NCBI GenBank assembly: GCA_027493875.1
Contig: JAOSJX010000024.1
Location: 1-64,000, forward strand
DNA from: Deltaproteobacteria bacterium
GTDB taxonomy: Bacteria; Lernaellota; Lernaellaia; JACKCT01
Direction: 5' to 3'
Length of the DNA: 64,000 nt
Shown here piece by piece: positions 31,398-42,070 of this stretch. Position 1 is the first letter of the stretch, and every line of letters starts with the position of its first letter. A program made the translations under genes and the position numbers. Under the pieces are notes generated by a model. That model was not told the DNA's origin. It saw only the letters and a list, made by a program, of their open reading frames with translations, and did not search any database.

Positions 31398-32233
31398 ATG
31401 AAAGAGGGAGGCCTCGCCGGTTCGCGCGCCATCCTCGGCATCGACGCCGCATGGGTGGATCACAACCAAAGCGGTTTTGCTCTCGCCAACGAATCCTCGT
31501 CGGGTTGGAACTGCGTCGCGCTGGCGCCGAGTTGCGAAGCTTTCCTCAATTTCTCAAAAGATGCGCCAATCGACTGGCGAGCTAAGTCAACTTCGGGAAT
31601 TGTCGCGGCGGACGAAATTTTAGCGGCGTCCAACCGATTAGCTCCATCTTCGAAATTGCTTGTGGTTGCCGTGGATATGCCCTTGGCATGTGTACCGATT
31701 ACCCGTCGCCGCGCGGCTGACGAGATCGTGTCGCGTGCTTACGGAGACCGCGGATGCGCCGTCCATAGCCCGACTCCCGACCGGCCGGGTAGGCTCGCTC
31801 GCCGAATCCGCGAGAGTTGGATGCGAGAAGGCTTTCACCTGGCAACGGCGACAACCTCCCCGCGGCATACGCCGGCACTGGTCGAAGTGTATCCCCATCC
31901 GGCACTCTTGACGTTGATGGGGCGTGACTATCGTTTAATGTATAAGTGGAACAACCGACAGAAATACTGGCCCGGCGCTACAGCGGGTGAGCGACGTCAA
32001 CGAATCACCTGCGTGTGGAAAGCGATTCTCCACGAATTGAGAAAAATTTTTTCGTCGATTCCGCTCCAGGATTCGGATATTGAAAAGGAAAATATCCGAT
32101 GAAAGCCGTGGAGGACGCGATTGACGCACTCATTTGCGCTTGGGTCGGCATTGAATATTTGTATGGACGGACGAAACCCCACGGAGACGACACCGCCGCC
32201 ATTTGGATACCGGAACCGTCGCGAGCGCCGTGA
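31398..32233 (+). CDS. DUF429 family protein (RNase H-like fold)
   Basis: About 278 residues. AILGIDAAWVDHNQSGFA is the N-terminal strand with the conserved GIDAA Asp; LLVVAVDMPLACVP and VEVYPHPALLTLMG are typical DUF429 motifs. The last helix, AVEDAIDALICAWVG, is one frame away from the rest: the printed stop at 32100-32102 overlaps an ATG, but this helix is standard DUF429 C-terminus, so a missing base near 32098 is more likely than a second gene. Base composition is clearly more AT-rich than the upstream operon. Function of the family is unproven; a nuclease role is suggested from fold only. Confidence 0.8.
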
Positions 32234-32307
32234 TTTTTAGATCCTTTCGTCAGAGAAATCGCGGAGCGTCCGATATCGTTATCTCTCCGGCGAACCGCTG
32301 GGACCAC

Positions 32308-33497
32308 TCAATCAAACGCGAAGGAGAATGCGAACGTAGCGCCTCCTAAAAGAGGGTCGAAATTGATGTCCGGCCTTCGAAGCCAGAGGCCGTCATAATA
32401 GATCCAGAGACTGCCCGCGGCTGTCATGGCAAAGACGGCCTCCCCCGCGGACGAAATCGCTACGAACCGCCGTCGGCCAAGCGGGTTTGGCGGTCCAACC
32501 TCCGAAGGTCGAGTACGCGTATGTCCCTCGCTCGACATCCGCGAACGCCACGGTTTGGTCGTCAAGAACGTAAACGTTCCAAATTTGTCGGAAATAATCC
32601 TCCGGATCGTCCATCGTATTGTAAACGTCGGCGTATTCGCCGTCAAAAAAGATAGGCGGTTCTAGAACCGTCATTTTCAAGCTGCATAAGGCCGAGCGAT
32701 TCGCTCGCGGCGACGTAGTTGGCGTAGCCGTCGGGATCGGGCGCACCGCCCATCATCACCCCGACGGCGTCGCCGACGAGTTGGAGCCCGGATTCATCCA
32801 GAGTGTAGTTCTCGTCCGCCACCCACGCGCACGAGCCCGAATGGCATTCCACGCGGGACGCAACGGGCGCCTCGGCCAGCGGCTCGTCATCCCACGTAAC
32901 GCCCACGGAGCGCCAAAGATAACAAGCGCCTTCCGGCGAATCGTCATCGTCGTCGGAATCCTTAGCGGTCGATTTTTCCTTTACACCGCAGCACGTTGTA
33001 AAAACCGTCGTGGATTCGAGAATTCCTACACTGTTGCAGGACCCTGTACCCGGAGTTGTCACGGGCTCCCAGACCGAGCCATCCCAACGCCACAACGAAC
33101 TGGCCGCGATTTCATCAAAACCTACGGCCCACGTTTCACCTTGATAAGACGATAAATAGTAAAATTGGATGATCCCCTCCGGCAATGGGATAACCTCAGA
33201 CGTTTCGTTGTTGATTCTCAAAAGCGTGCCATTGATGTTGTGCATTACCCACCCGCTATACGGTGGAATCCCCTCGTGAAAGCCGTCGCCGCCGACGTCG
33301 TCGGTATCGTCGTCCGTCCCGTCATCGGCGGGATCGTCGCCCAATACGTCGTCGTCATCGCCGCAGGCGAAGACAGCCGCGGCCAGGATCGCCGCGAGCC
33401 AAACCGCCGGCGCGACTCCCGCTATCCGCCGAATTGCGAGCAGACCGAAATGCATGCGTTTGGAGAGCTTAACATCCGGCATCGTTTCGTTTCCCAT
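32308..33497 (-). CDS. Asp-rich lipoprotein, probable beta-propeller
   Basis: ATG 33497 follows AGGAGA. The signal WLAAILAAAVFAC ends in a lipobox, and the Cys is followed by GDDDDVLGDDPADDGTDDDTDD. The body (about 340 residues) consists of short beta-strand repeats, for example LLRINNETSEVIPLP and SSLWRWDGSVWEPV, consistent with a propeller. Breaks near 32665 and 32480 separate it into three frames; the last strand set reads MTAAGSLWIYYDGLWLRRPD. Its start overlaps the 3' end of the protease gene upstream by about 75 bp. Function unknown; it may be exported together with that protease. Confidence 0.6.
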
Positions 33498-35684
33498 GAC
33501 CACATCTCCTGGGTGCATGTCGCCCGACAGAGGACAACATTATTATTAGAGAAACATCTCGCGACGTCCGCCGTGCAAGCAGCGTCGCAACTGACCGCGT
33601 CGGGGCTGTTGCCCGTGTGGCAAGCGCCTTCCGTGACGGCCGGACAACTGTCGTAATCCCGAAAACACCGGACTCCCGCGCAATTGGTGCAGTCAGGCAG
33701 CGGTATCGGCGGGATGTCGCTGACGCCGTGCGCCGCGAAGGCGTCGTCGATCGCGTCAACGCACGCGCTCAGCGGGCCGGCGGGACACGGCAACAATAAT
33801 GGAGTCGCCAAGATCATTCTGTTCTTGAAATCGTTGATGAGTTGATTGCTCGATCCGAGACGGATCGCCCAGAACGCCGCTCTTTGAACGTAATCCGCGC
33901 CGAGCGCCGGGATGCCTTGCGCGGGCCAGCCGCGTTCCAGGTCCCACAGCGCCTGGCTCACGACGAAGCCGTGGTTGTGCTCGTCGTCGCAGCAGTTGTA
34001 GTAGCGTTCGTAAAACGCGATCGACGGGTTCGAATAGACATCGTCGATATTCGAGTAGCAGCGCAGTTCGTCGAGGTATAGATTTCCCGGACTTTGCTTG
34101 GTCATACTCGCGGAGAAGTAAAAGGCCGTCCCTTCCGCGATCGCTGTTTCCTCATTCGACTGGAAGTCGTCGGTGCCTCGGTCGTAATAGCGCCGCTGGA
34201 CGTAATGCGTAAACTCGTGGACGGTGTGCGCGAGCGGAAGATTATACCGTTGGGCCGTCGGCGCTCCGTAGCCGCCGCCCGGCGTCAACACCATCGTCGG
34301 GTGCCAGGAGATCGTGCCGCAGTTAACGCCCCAAATACACTGATCGAAAGTGTTGACCGGTCTCGAATGCAGATCGAAAGCCTGGCGGGGAAAGCCTTCC
34401 TCGCGGAAGCACGACCCGCCGCCGCTGCAAAAGGTCAGCGGATCGGAGATCGGCGGATCCGGATCTTCACTCGGTTTATTAATGACGACAGCAAGCTCAT
34501 GGCCCGATGGGTAGTTGCGGCCGTCCTTGACGAAGCCGAGCGTTTGAAACCGGGCCAACGTCTGTTGGACCATGTAGAAGACCGTGAAATTGCTCATATC
34601 GGTGTTTCGGATTTGGTCCGCCGTCGGAACATCATTGTTGAAGTAAAGACCCCCGGCGTAGGAGGCGATCCGATCGTTGTAGTAGTCTTTCGAAAACCAA
34701 GTGTCGTTCGGTGCCAACGTTCCCGCGGCAATGAAAACGGGATTGGGATCGCTGTCGATCACCGCGTCGTAAACGTGGACCACGTCATTCAGGAAAAGTT
34801 GATTCCCGGCGTCCTGCGTCGAACTTAAGAAGGCCGGTTCATTGTAGCGTGCCGCCGCCTCGTGCGCGGCGACCCAGCCGTGCGCGGTCTCCTCGTCCGA
34901 ATCCGCCGAGGCCGACAAGACGGTTCCCGAATACGCGTCAATGACGTACCGATAGACACCACTGTCCGCCACGGCGCGCGCGAGTACCGCGGCCGTGAAT
35001 CCGCTCCCGTAATAATAGATCCCGGTCTCGTCAACGGTTACTTCGAGATCGTCATTCCTTGTTAAGCCGAGATCGTTTTCGATCGTCTCGTAAACTTCCC
35101 CGTCGTCCACCAAGACCGTTTCGTTATCGATTTCGACATGGTTCTTGAGCTCGCCCACAAGGCCAAGCAACTCGTCTTCCCCGCTGAATACGGCGATCAG
35201 ATCGTCGTCGAGAAACCGGTAGCCGGCCGGACTGACTTGCGGGATTTTCGCAAACCAGCTCCCTTCCAGGTCCTCCGCCTCGATCACGATATCACCTCCG
35301 AGAAAATCGAGCGCCCGCGCTTTTTCGTCGTCCGTCAAGGAGAACAACGACGCGTTCGAAAGAATGAAATCGTTTACCGTTTCCCGAACGAAAGCGGCGT
35401 CTCGCGATGGCGTCGTATCGGCATCACGGTCTCCGCGATAGGGCGGAAGTCCGCCAATGATATAAGGATTACCGACTTGCCGTCCCCACCGTACCACCAC
35501 GTCGGGAAATTGGTCTCTTAGATTCTCGTACGCCTCTTCCGCCGCACGACTAGGAGTGTATGGACTCCGGTCGGCGGCAAAACTATCCGCCGACGATATG
35601 ATAAATATTCCCAATAGTAATAAACCTAAACCGCCCCATCGCCTGTAGCCTGTAGCCTGTAGCCTGTAGCCTGATATTAAACAT
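33422..35684 (-). CDS. Secreted thermolysin-like (gluzincin) metalloprotease
   Basis: The zinc site is HTVHEFTHYVQRRY (HExxH) with a third ligand in AIAEGTAFYF about 25 residues on. The first 250 residues resemble FTP/PepSY propeptides, with VYRYVIDAYSGTVLSA. The last 70 residues are cysteine-rich. The hydrophobic core GLLLLGIFIISSADSFA is a signal peptide but lacks an in-frame ATG. ATG 35684, with GAGGAGG upstream, is separated from it by heptamer array E and is out of frame with the printed copy number. Three or six repeat copies, or one fewer G in the following G4, would restore the frame. The protein may therefore be switchable. Confidence 0.82.
35641..35673 (-). repeat. Heptamer tandem array E, inside the protease 5' end
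   Basis: Four exact copies of GCCTGTA plus GCCTG (plus strand). It is the only perfect array in the set. It lies 12 bases downstream of a well-placed ATG (35684) and upstream of the signal-peptide core. Three units translate as RLQATGY. Because 7 is not a multiple of 3, each gain or loss shifts the reading frame. Confidence 0.93.
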
Positions 35685-35784
35685 AACCGCCCCCTCCTCG
35701 TTTCAACTCTTAGTCATACAAATACTCCTGCCCAAACGTCAAGTCAAGAAAAATCGTACCATAAAATTACGGTGTCGAGCGGCG

Positions 35785-37298
35785 TCACCACGCCATCATC
35801 CACGCGAATCCCGGATCGTTTGGCGTCGCGGTTCGCGGCGGATACACGAGAAGCCGGGCGCCGCGGATCTCGTGCGTTCGCGGCGGGCCGTACGTGTTTT
35901 CCAAGATTTTTTCCACGTCGCCGCGCGGATCGAATCGCGCGCGTCCGCGATCGACCAACACCACGCGGTCCGCGAATGCGGTGATTTTTTCGCCTGCTCC
36001 GCCAATCCCGCGCCGCCGCGTTCGGCGGCGGTGCGATCGTCCGGGGCGAGCGGTTTGAACTGCCACGGACCGCTCTCGTAGTACTTCAGGTCCCTCGCCT
36101 GCTCCGCGGAATACGAAAGAATCCACTCCCGCGGCGCGGCCTTCGCAAGCGCCGCCATCGTCGATTTAACGTCGCCGTCGGCCGATCGCCCCTGATAACG
36201 CAATTCGCAAAACGACAGGAGCATCGTCCCGGCGATTGCCACCGCCGCGAGCCCGGCCGCGATCTGCCCCGGCCTTTTGAACTTTGATAACTCGCCGATC
36301 CCCGCCGCGACGCACGCGAAACCCGCCGCCGCGAAAACGACCATGACGATCGGTTCGAACGGATGGCCCGTCCGGCCGAGAAAAACGCCGCCGGCAAGCG
36401 GCAGCGCGAAAAGAAACCCGAGAAACGCGTGACGCACGCCGCCCCAGATTCCGAGGGCCATCACGGGCAACGCCAAGATAAACAGCGCGCCCTCGCGCCA
36501 GGCGCCGCCGGGGAACAGCTTGAGCAGTCCGCCGAGCCGCGTCGTTTGCAGGGGATCGTTGCCGAACGGGAAATGCGCGGCAAACGCTTTGATCGACCAT
36601 AAAATTCCCTGGTGCGCGCTCTCCGGCGCGTTCGCCCATTGCGCCGCGATGAGCGGCACGAGCGGCAGGGCGAGCGCACCCATGACGGCAACCGGCGCCG
36701 CCGCGAAGCGTTTGCGGAAGGCCGGGCGGATAGCCGTCGAAAGTGCCGCGAACACAAGAAACACGGCGTAAAACCAAGCGTAGTGATGCGTGTAGAGGGC
36801 CAGCGCCGCGAACACGGCGGTTTTTACTTTTTTGTGTTCGCCGTGCGTGCCGAGCCACAACGCGGCGTAGTAGGCCGAGATCGTCACGAACAGCGCCGCG
36901 AGCGGAATCGACGAGACGTGCGATCCGGCCCGGATCGACATCGGGTGCAGCGCCAAAAACAGCGCGGCGACGACGGCGGTCGGCCGTGTGACTTTTTGCT
37001 CGACCAGCAGAAACGCAAAGACGACCGCCAGCGAAGAAAAAATCGCCGACGGCAACCGCACCCACCATTCGGCGTTCGACACGAGCGACCAAAGCCCGAT
37101 GAACACGTAATAAAGCGGCGCTCCGGCGATCGATGAGAGGTGCGTCCAAAACGCGCCGGGATCGGCCCGCCACGCTTCCAGACCAATGATTTCCGAGAGG
37201 TCGTAGCCCGACGCCCCCAACCCGACCAGCCGCACGGCCATCGCCGCGGCGAACAGCCCGGCCGGAATCAACGCGCGTTCCATGTCGATCGTTCTCAT
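35785..37298 (-). CDS. GT39-like (GT-C) membrane glycosyltransferase
   Basis: About 504 residues with ten or more membrane helices. After the first helix comes GASGYDLSEIIGLEAWR, the place of the catalytic acidic pair in PMT/ArnT-type enzymes. ALHPMSIRAGSHVSSI and YTHHYAWFYAVFLV fit the family's second and later helices. The periplasmic C-terminal domain is split by one break near 35993; repaired it reads KITAFADRVVLVDRG and ends at 35785. The protein is expected to transfer a lipid-linked sugar on the outer face of the inner membrane. It stands alone. Confidence 0.72.
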
Positions 37299-37383
37299 GA
37301 TGGGCGCATTCTATCGTTTGCGTGGCGCGTCGTCATGCCGATGGCCGCCTTTCGTCAACAAAATCACGTCCGCGGGCTTCCGC

Positions 37384-37833
37384 TCAAAAATTTTTTTTCG
37401 AATCGAGCATCAAGGTGACGGGGCCGTCGTTCACGAGTTCCACGTCCATCATCGCCCCGAACCGCCCCGTAGCCGTCCCGACGCCCAGCGCCCGAACGCG
37501 CTCGACGAACCGTTCGTACAGCGGAACGGCCCGTTCCGGCGGGGCGGCGTCCGAATAACCGGGCCGGCGCCCTTTGCGGCAATCGCCGTACAACGTGAAC
37601 TGAGACACCGCGAGCATCTCGCCGCCCGTTTCAAGCAGCGAAAGGTTCATCTTGCCGACGTCGTCCTCGAAAATCCGAAGCTCGGCGATTTTGCGGGCCA
37701 GATAGTCCGCGTCCTCCTCCTCGTCGCCCGCGCCGACGCCCAGCAGCACGAGCAAACCGGCGCCGATCCGCCCGACGCTCACGCCGCCGACGCGGACCTC
37801 CGCGCGCGACACCCGTTGGAGAACGGCGCGCAA
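37384..37833 (-). CDS. dtd: D-aminoacyl-tRNA deacylase
   Basis: 149 residues, the usual length. It removes D-amino acids from mischarged t[18 protein letters not shown], the catalytic-Thr motif [17 protein letters not shown] and the C-terminal VNDGPVTL (Gly-cisPro partner region) are all present. The start is TTG 37833, eight bases after the GNAT stop, with TAGGA upstream. Frame intact. Confidence 0.95.
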   Translation of the reverse strand: MRAVLQRVSRAEVRVGGVSVGRIGAGLLVLLGVGAGDEEEDADYLARKIAELRIFEDDVGKMNLSLLETGGEMLAVSQFTLYGDCRKGRRPGYSDAAPPERAVPLYERFVERVRALGVGTATGRFGAMMDVELVNDGPVTLMLDSKKNF

Positions 37834-37841
37834 CGCGATTC

Positions 37842-38335
37842 CTACGGCCGCGAAAGGGGAAGGACATGGTCAGTTTTTGCGTCTCGTAGCCCATGCGCGC
37901 CCAGAAAAGACGCGAAATCTCGTTTCCGGGGATGACGTTGACGTAAACCTCGTCCGCGCCGTGACGAACGAAGAAATGATGGCACGCTTCGACCAGCCTT
38001 CGTCCCACGGACCGCCGCCGGTGGTCCGGATCCACGAAAAGATTTTCGATGACGCCCAGGTGGTGCTGATCGAAAACCGCGGCCGGCTTGGTGAGGTAGA
38101 TGTTGGCGAATCCGGCGATCTCGCGGCCGTTGCGCGCGACATAGATCGTCGAATTGGCCGATTCCAGAAATCCCTGGAGGTACGCCCGCTGAAGCTGCGG
38201 CGCCTGGGGCGCCAGACGGTAGCGGCGATTGTAACGCTCCGTGAGACGCATCAGCGCCGTCCACATCTCCAACAGACGGGGCAGGTCCTCCCGCTCCGCG
38301 CGATCGACGGAAATTTCCTCTTTCAGCGCCCTCAC
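37842..38335 (-). CDS. GNAT-family N-acetyltransferase
   Basis: About 164 residues. The acetyl-CoA site is [23 protein letters not shown] (R/QxxGxG/A-like), preceded by the beta-strand [12 protein letters not shown] and followed by [24 protein letters not shown] 38335 has AGGAG eight bases before. In the printed frame it runs through dtd; one more C in the C4 run near 37859 gives SFPLSRP and a stop at 37842, which leaves a normal gap before dtd. The acceptor is unknown. Confidence 0.82.
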
Positions 38336-38411
38336 GACGCGCGCTCCTGGACAATGTCTTCTTTAATGATTATCGAATACGCAACGACAACGCAACCGCG
38401 CCGGAGTTTCC

Positions 38412-39133
38412 GTGCCCGAAAAAAGGCGAAGCGCAAGACGAAATTTCAATTCAGCCGGGAAAACTTTTTTCCGGAGCCTGCGGAGCGACTTCCGCAGCCT
38501 GTTCGTCGCCGGCCTTTTGGTCATCATCCCGCTGTGGCTCACGTTTCTCGTCATCAAATTCATGCTCGGGCTCATGGACAACGCGCTGCTCATTCTTCCG
38601 CGCCGCCTGCGCCCGGACGAGTTGATCGGTTTTCATATTCCCGGCCTGGGGCTCGTCGTCTCGATTTTCGTCATCCTCACGGTCGGGTTCATCGCGCGGA
38701 ACTTTCTCGGCCGGCGGATCGTGCGTTACGTGGAAGTTCTTCTCGAAAATACCCCCTGGTTCGCAACGTCTATTCCGCCATCAAGCAGTTCACCTACACG
38801 ATGCTCGGCGGCAACAAGGAACAATTCCAGCGCGCGGTGATGTTCGAATACCCGCGTCCGGGAATCTGGTCCATCGGCTTCGTCACCAACCGCGTTCACT
38901 CTCCGGCCATCGCCAAACACCGCAAGGATAAGTTGTTGTGCGTCTTCATTCCGACCACGCCGAACCCGACGTCGGGATGGTTTCTGATGATCCCGGAACC
39001 CGACGCGATTCCCCTGGAGATGAGCGTCGAGGACGCCTTCAAAATCGTCATCTCCGGCGGCGTCGTCATGCCGGCGGACAATACGGCCGTTTTGGCGCCG
39101 GCCGACGCGGCGCCCGCCGACGACCCGACCTGA
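38412..39133 (+). CDS. DUF502 family membrane protein, copy 1
   Basis: About 240 residues. Two N-terminal helices (LFVAGLLVIIPLWLTFLVIKF, of which the first half is the DUF502 landmark, and LGLVVSIFVILTVGF) precede a soluble domain with FIPTTPNPTSGWF and EDAFKIVISGGVVMP, both near-universal in the family. GTG 38412 is preceded by CGGAG. One break in the C5 run 38752-38756 is repaired by one C (NTPLVRNVYSAIKQF). DUF502 is related to plant COV proteins; biochemical role unknown. Confidence 0.88.
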
Positions 39134-39196
39134 CCCGCTTTACAACACGCGGCCTCCGGCCCTACCATCGCGCCCGTTAGCCTGCGGGAGGCGGTG

Positions 39197-39937
39197 ATGT
39201 CGCTCGGTCCCGAAGTGTCCGGGGGCGGTGGCACGGCGTCGGCGTCGAAGGACGCGACCGGTTTTTTCCCCACGCTCAAAAAAAATTTCCGGAATCATTT
39301 CGTCGCCGGTCTTTTGGTGATCGTCCCGCTTTGGCTGACCTTTCTCGTCCTGCGGTTCATGGTCAGGATGATGGACCGCGCCCTGTTGATTCTGCCCGAC
39401 CGTTGGCATCCCCAACACCTTATCGGGTTTCATGTTCCGGGCGCAGGCGTCGTTTTGACCGTTTTTCTGGTGCTCGTCGTCGGTTTCACCGCGCGCAATC
39501 TGGTGGGGCGGCGGTTGGTGGCCGCCGTCGATACGCTGTTCGAACGGACCCCGCTCGTGCGGAAGGTGTACGCGGCGTTCAAGCAATTCACGTTGACCGT
39601 TCTGGGCGGCACGCAAGAGCATTTTCACCGAGCCGTTGTCGTGGAATACCCCCGCGAGGGAATTTATACGATCGGCTTCGTCACGAATCGTCTTCCCGCC
39701 GGGCGTCTCGAACGCGGACGCGCGGGGCGTTACATCGCCGTCTTCCTGCCGACGACGCCCAACCCCACGTCGGGATGGGTCAGTTTGTTTCCGGAGGCCG
39801 ACGTGATGCCCCTGGACATGAGCGTCGAGGATGCGTTCAAGATCGTCATCTCGGGCGGCGTCGTCATGCCCGCGGACAACACGGCCGTGCGTGCTTTGAC
39901 CGAGCCCGTTGGAGCGCCCGCTCAGCCGACTGAATAA
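39197..39937 (+). CDS. DUF502 family membrane protein, copy 2
   Basis: 246 residues, an intact tandem paralogue of the gene just upstream: the same helices (VAGLLVIVPLWLTFLVLRF), TPLVRKVYAAFKQFTLTVLGG, FLPTTPNPTSGW and EDAFKIVISGGVVMPADNTA. It confirms the repaired reading of copy 1. ATG 39197 follows GGGAGGCG. The two genes are separated by only 63 bp and probably arose by local duplication. Confidence 0.9.
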   Translation: MSLGPEVSGGGGTASASKDATGFFPTLKKNFRNHFVAGLLVIVPLWLTFLVLRFMVRMMDRALLILPDRWHPQHLIGFHVPGAGVVLTVFLVLVVGFTARNLVGRRLVAAVDTLFERTPLVRKVYAAFKQFTLTVLGGTQEHFHRAVVVEYPREGIYTIGFVTNRLPAGRLERGRAGRYIAVFLPTTPNPTSGWVSLFPEADVMPLDMSVEDAFKIVISGGVVMPADNTAVRALTEPVGAPAQPTE

Positions 39938-39943
39938 CTGACC

Positions 39944-41552
39944 CTAATACCGATAGTCTTCGACGATCGTGTCCCGCGGCGGCTGCGTCGCATCCGGGTT
40001 CGGGCAGTCGGCGTTGTAGTGCAGTCCGCGTGATTCACGCCGGCGCATCGCGCACGTCACCACGAGATCCGCCACCACGGCGATATTGCGCAGTTCCAGA
40101 AGATCCTTCGTCACCACAAAGTTCCAGTAATAGTCCTTGATTTCCTTCTTGATGAAGTCGATACGCGACCGCGCCCGCAAGAGACGCCGGTCGGTGCGCA
40201 CGATTCCCACGTAATTTTGCATCGCGCGGCGAATTTCGTCCCAGTTGTGCGTGACGACGACCGACTCGTCGGAATCCGTGGCGCTGCCCGCGTCCCAGGC
40301 CGGAATGCCGTCGGCCTCGGGCGTCGGTTCTCTTTCCGCGCAGGCCTTTTGCGCCGCGCGGTGCGCGAAAACCACGGCTTCCAACAGCGAGTTCGACGCG
40401 AGGCGGTTGGCGCCGTGAAGGCCCGTGCACGTCACCTCGCCCGCGGCGTAAAGGCCCGGAATCGTCGTTTTGGCGTCGAGATCCGTCCAGACGCCGCCGC
40501 ATTGGTAGTGCGCCGCCGGGGCCACCGGAATGAGATCTTTCGTGATATCGATGCCGAAGCCGAGGCATCGTTCGTAAATGTTGGGGAAGCCGTGCTTCAC
40601 CTCGTCCGCGGAGAGACGCGTCATATCCAAATAAACGCACTCCCGGCCGCTGCGCTTGATCTCCGCGTCGATCGCGCGCGCCACAATGTCGCGCGGCGCG
40701 AGACTCCCGCGCTCGTCATAGCGATGCATGAATTCCCGCCCGGCCGCGTCCACGAGCACGGCACCCGCGCCGCGGGCCGCCTCACTGATCAGAAAATTTC
40801 CCGCGAGGGGGGTGAAAGAGGCAGGTCGGGTGAAACTGCATAAACTCCATATTGGCGATCCGCGCGCCCGCGCGCGCCGCCATCGCCACCCCGTCGCCCG
40901 ACGCCACGTCCGGATTGGACGTGATCAGATAAACCTTCCCCGACCCGCCGGTCGCGATCAGCGTCGCGCCGGCGACGAACACTTCCACGTCGCCGGACTT
41001 CGTATCGTAAACATACGCGCCGAGGCAGCGGTCCTTGCCCTTGCGCCGCCGCTCCAGCTTGCGGCGCGTGATCAAATCGATCGCCATGTGGTGGTCGAAA
41101 ACCTTGATGCGGGGATGTGCCGCCACCTTGGCGAGCACCGCGCGTTCGACGGCCGCGCCGGTGATGTCCGCGGCGTGAAGAATGCGTTTGCGGCTGTGAC
41201 CGCCTTCCAGATGCAGATCGTAGCCGTTGCTCGCCGCATTGTCGCTGCGGGTGAACTCGACGCCCCACGCGATGAGTTCGCGAACGCGCTCCGGGCCCGA
41301 CGTCACGACGAGACGAACGGCGTCCTCATGGCAAAGGCCCGCGCCGGCTTCCAACGTATCGCGCACGTGCAGCTCGAAATCGTCTTCGTCGGAAAAGACC
41401 GACGCGATGCCGCCCTGCGCGTACTTGGTGTTCGTCTCCTCCGGCCCCATTTTCGTTACGAGTGTCACGCGCCCGGCTTCCGCCGCTTTCAGCGCGAACG
41501 ACAACCCGGCAATGCCCGAGCCGATAACGAGGAAATCGCTTTTGACCGCCAT
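39944..41552 (-). CDS. nadB: L-aspartate oxidase
   Basis: FAD enzyme oxidising L-aspartate to iminoaspartate for NAD synthesis. The dinucleotide motif is DFLVIGSGIAGLSFALKAAE; TKYAQGGIASVFSDEDD, LHLEGGHSRKRILHAAD, AAHYQCGGVWTDLDAKTTIPGL (its middle is the substrate loop) and ANRLASNSLLEAVVF are conserved. One break in the G6 run 40807-40812; with five the join reads HPLAGNFLISEAARG. ATG 41552 follows GGAGAGGGC. Length about 535. Quinolinate synthase (nadA) is not in the window. Confidence 0.95.
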
Positions 41553-41681
41553 GCCCTCTCCGCGGGAACGGCTCACACTAGGCGCGGGCGGTAAGAGCGT
41601 CAACGGCCCGCGTGCCCGTTCGTCCCTTGCCATGCGCCGCGCCTTCCTTCATATAGAAAACGCGTTCAAGGAAAGCGGAAA

Positions 41682-42070
41682 ATGATTCAGCGCCTGATTG
41701 TTCTCGTTGCCTTGGTGGCGGTTCTGACGGCGGCGGCGTGCGGCCTCAAAGGCCCGCCCGTGCCGCCGGATGTCGCCAAGGACGAGGAACAGCGGCCGAG
41801 TGTCGTGGGTGAACAAAAGAAGATGCCGACGACGAATCGGAGGAGGCGCGTATCCTGGAGCTTTACGGTGAGGGCGGGGCGCCGAAACTGAGTTTGCCGC
41901 GCGTCGAGGAAAGCCTCGGAACGGGTTCGCTCGGCGAAACCGGCGACCCGCCGAAAAGCTGGATCGAACGCCAAAGCGAGTGGGAGGACGCGTTGCCGCC
42001 CTACGCCACGCCGACGCCCGCGCCGAAAAACGACGAACCGCAGGACGAAGAAAACAAGGAGGATTCGTGA
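41682..42070 (+). CDS. lptM: LptM/YifL-like lipoprotein with long acidic tail
   Basis: The signal ends AAACGLKGPPVPP; the CGLKGP motif directly after the lipid Cys is the LptM (YifL) signature, and, as in Proteobacteria, the gene sits directly before lysA. In E. coli LptM helps assemble the LptD/LptE LPS translocon. Here the protein is about 129 residues rather than 60-70: after a break near 41818 a long acidic, Pro-rich tail runs to DEENKEDS. The stop at 42068-42070 overlaps the GTG of lysA, which supports the repaired frame. Confidence 0.75.

Noticed and set aside
32099..32233. A separate small gene overlapping the DUF429 stop by ATGA.
   Set aside because: Its sequence (AVEDAIDALICAWVG) is the standard last helix of DUF429 proteins, so a missing base is more likely.
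35641..35673. Start of a CRISPR array.
   Set aside because: The units are 7 bp without spacers and no cas gene is near. The same holds for the other arrays.
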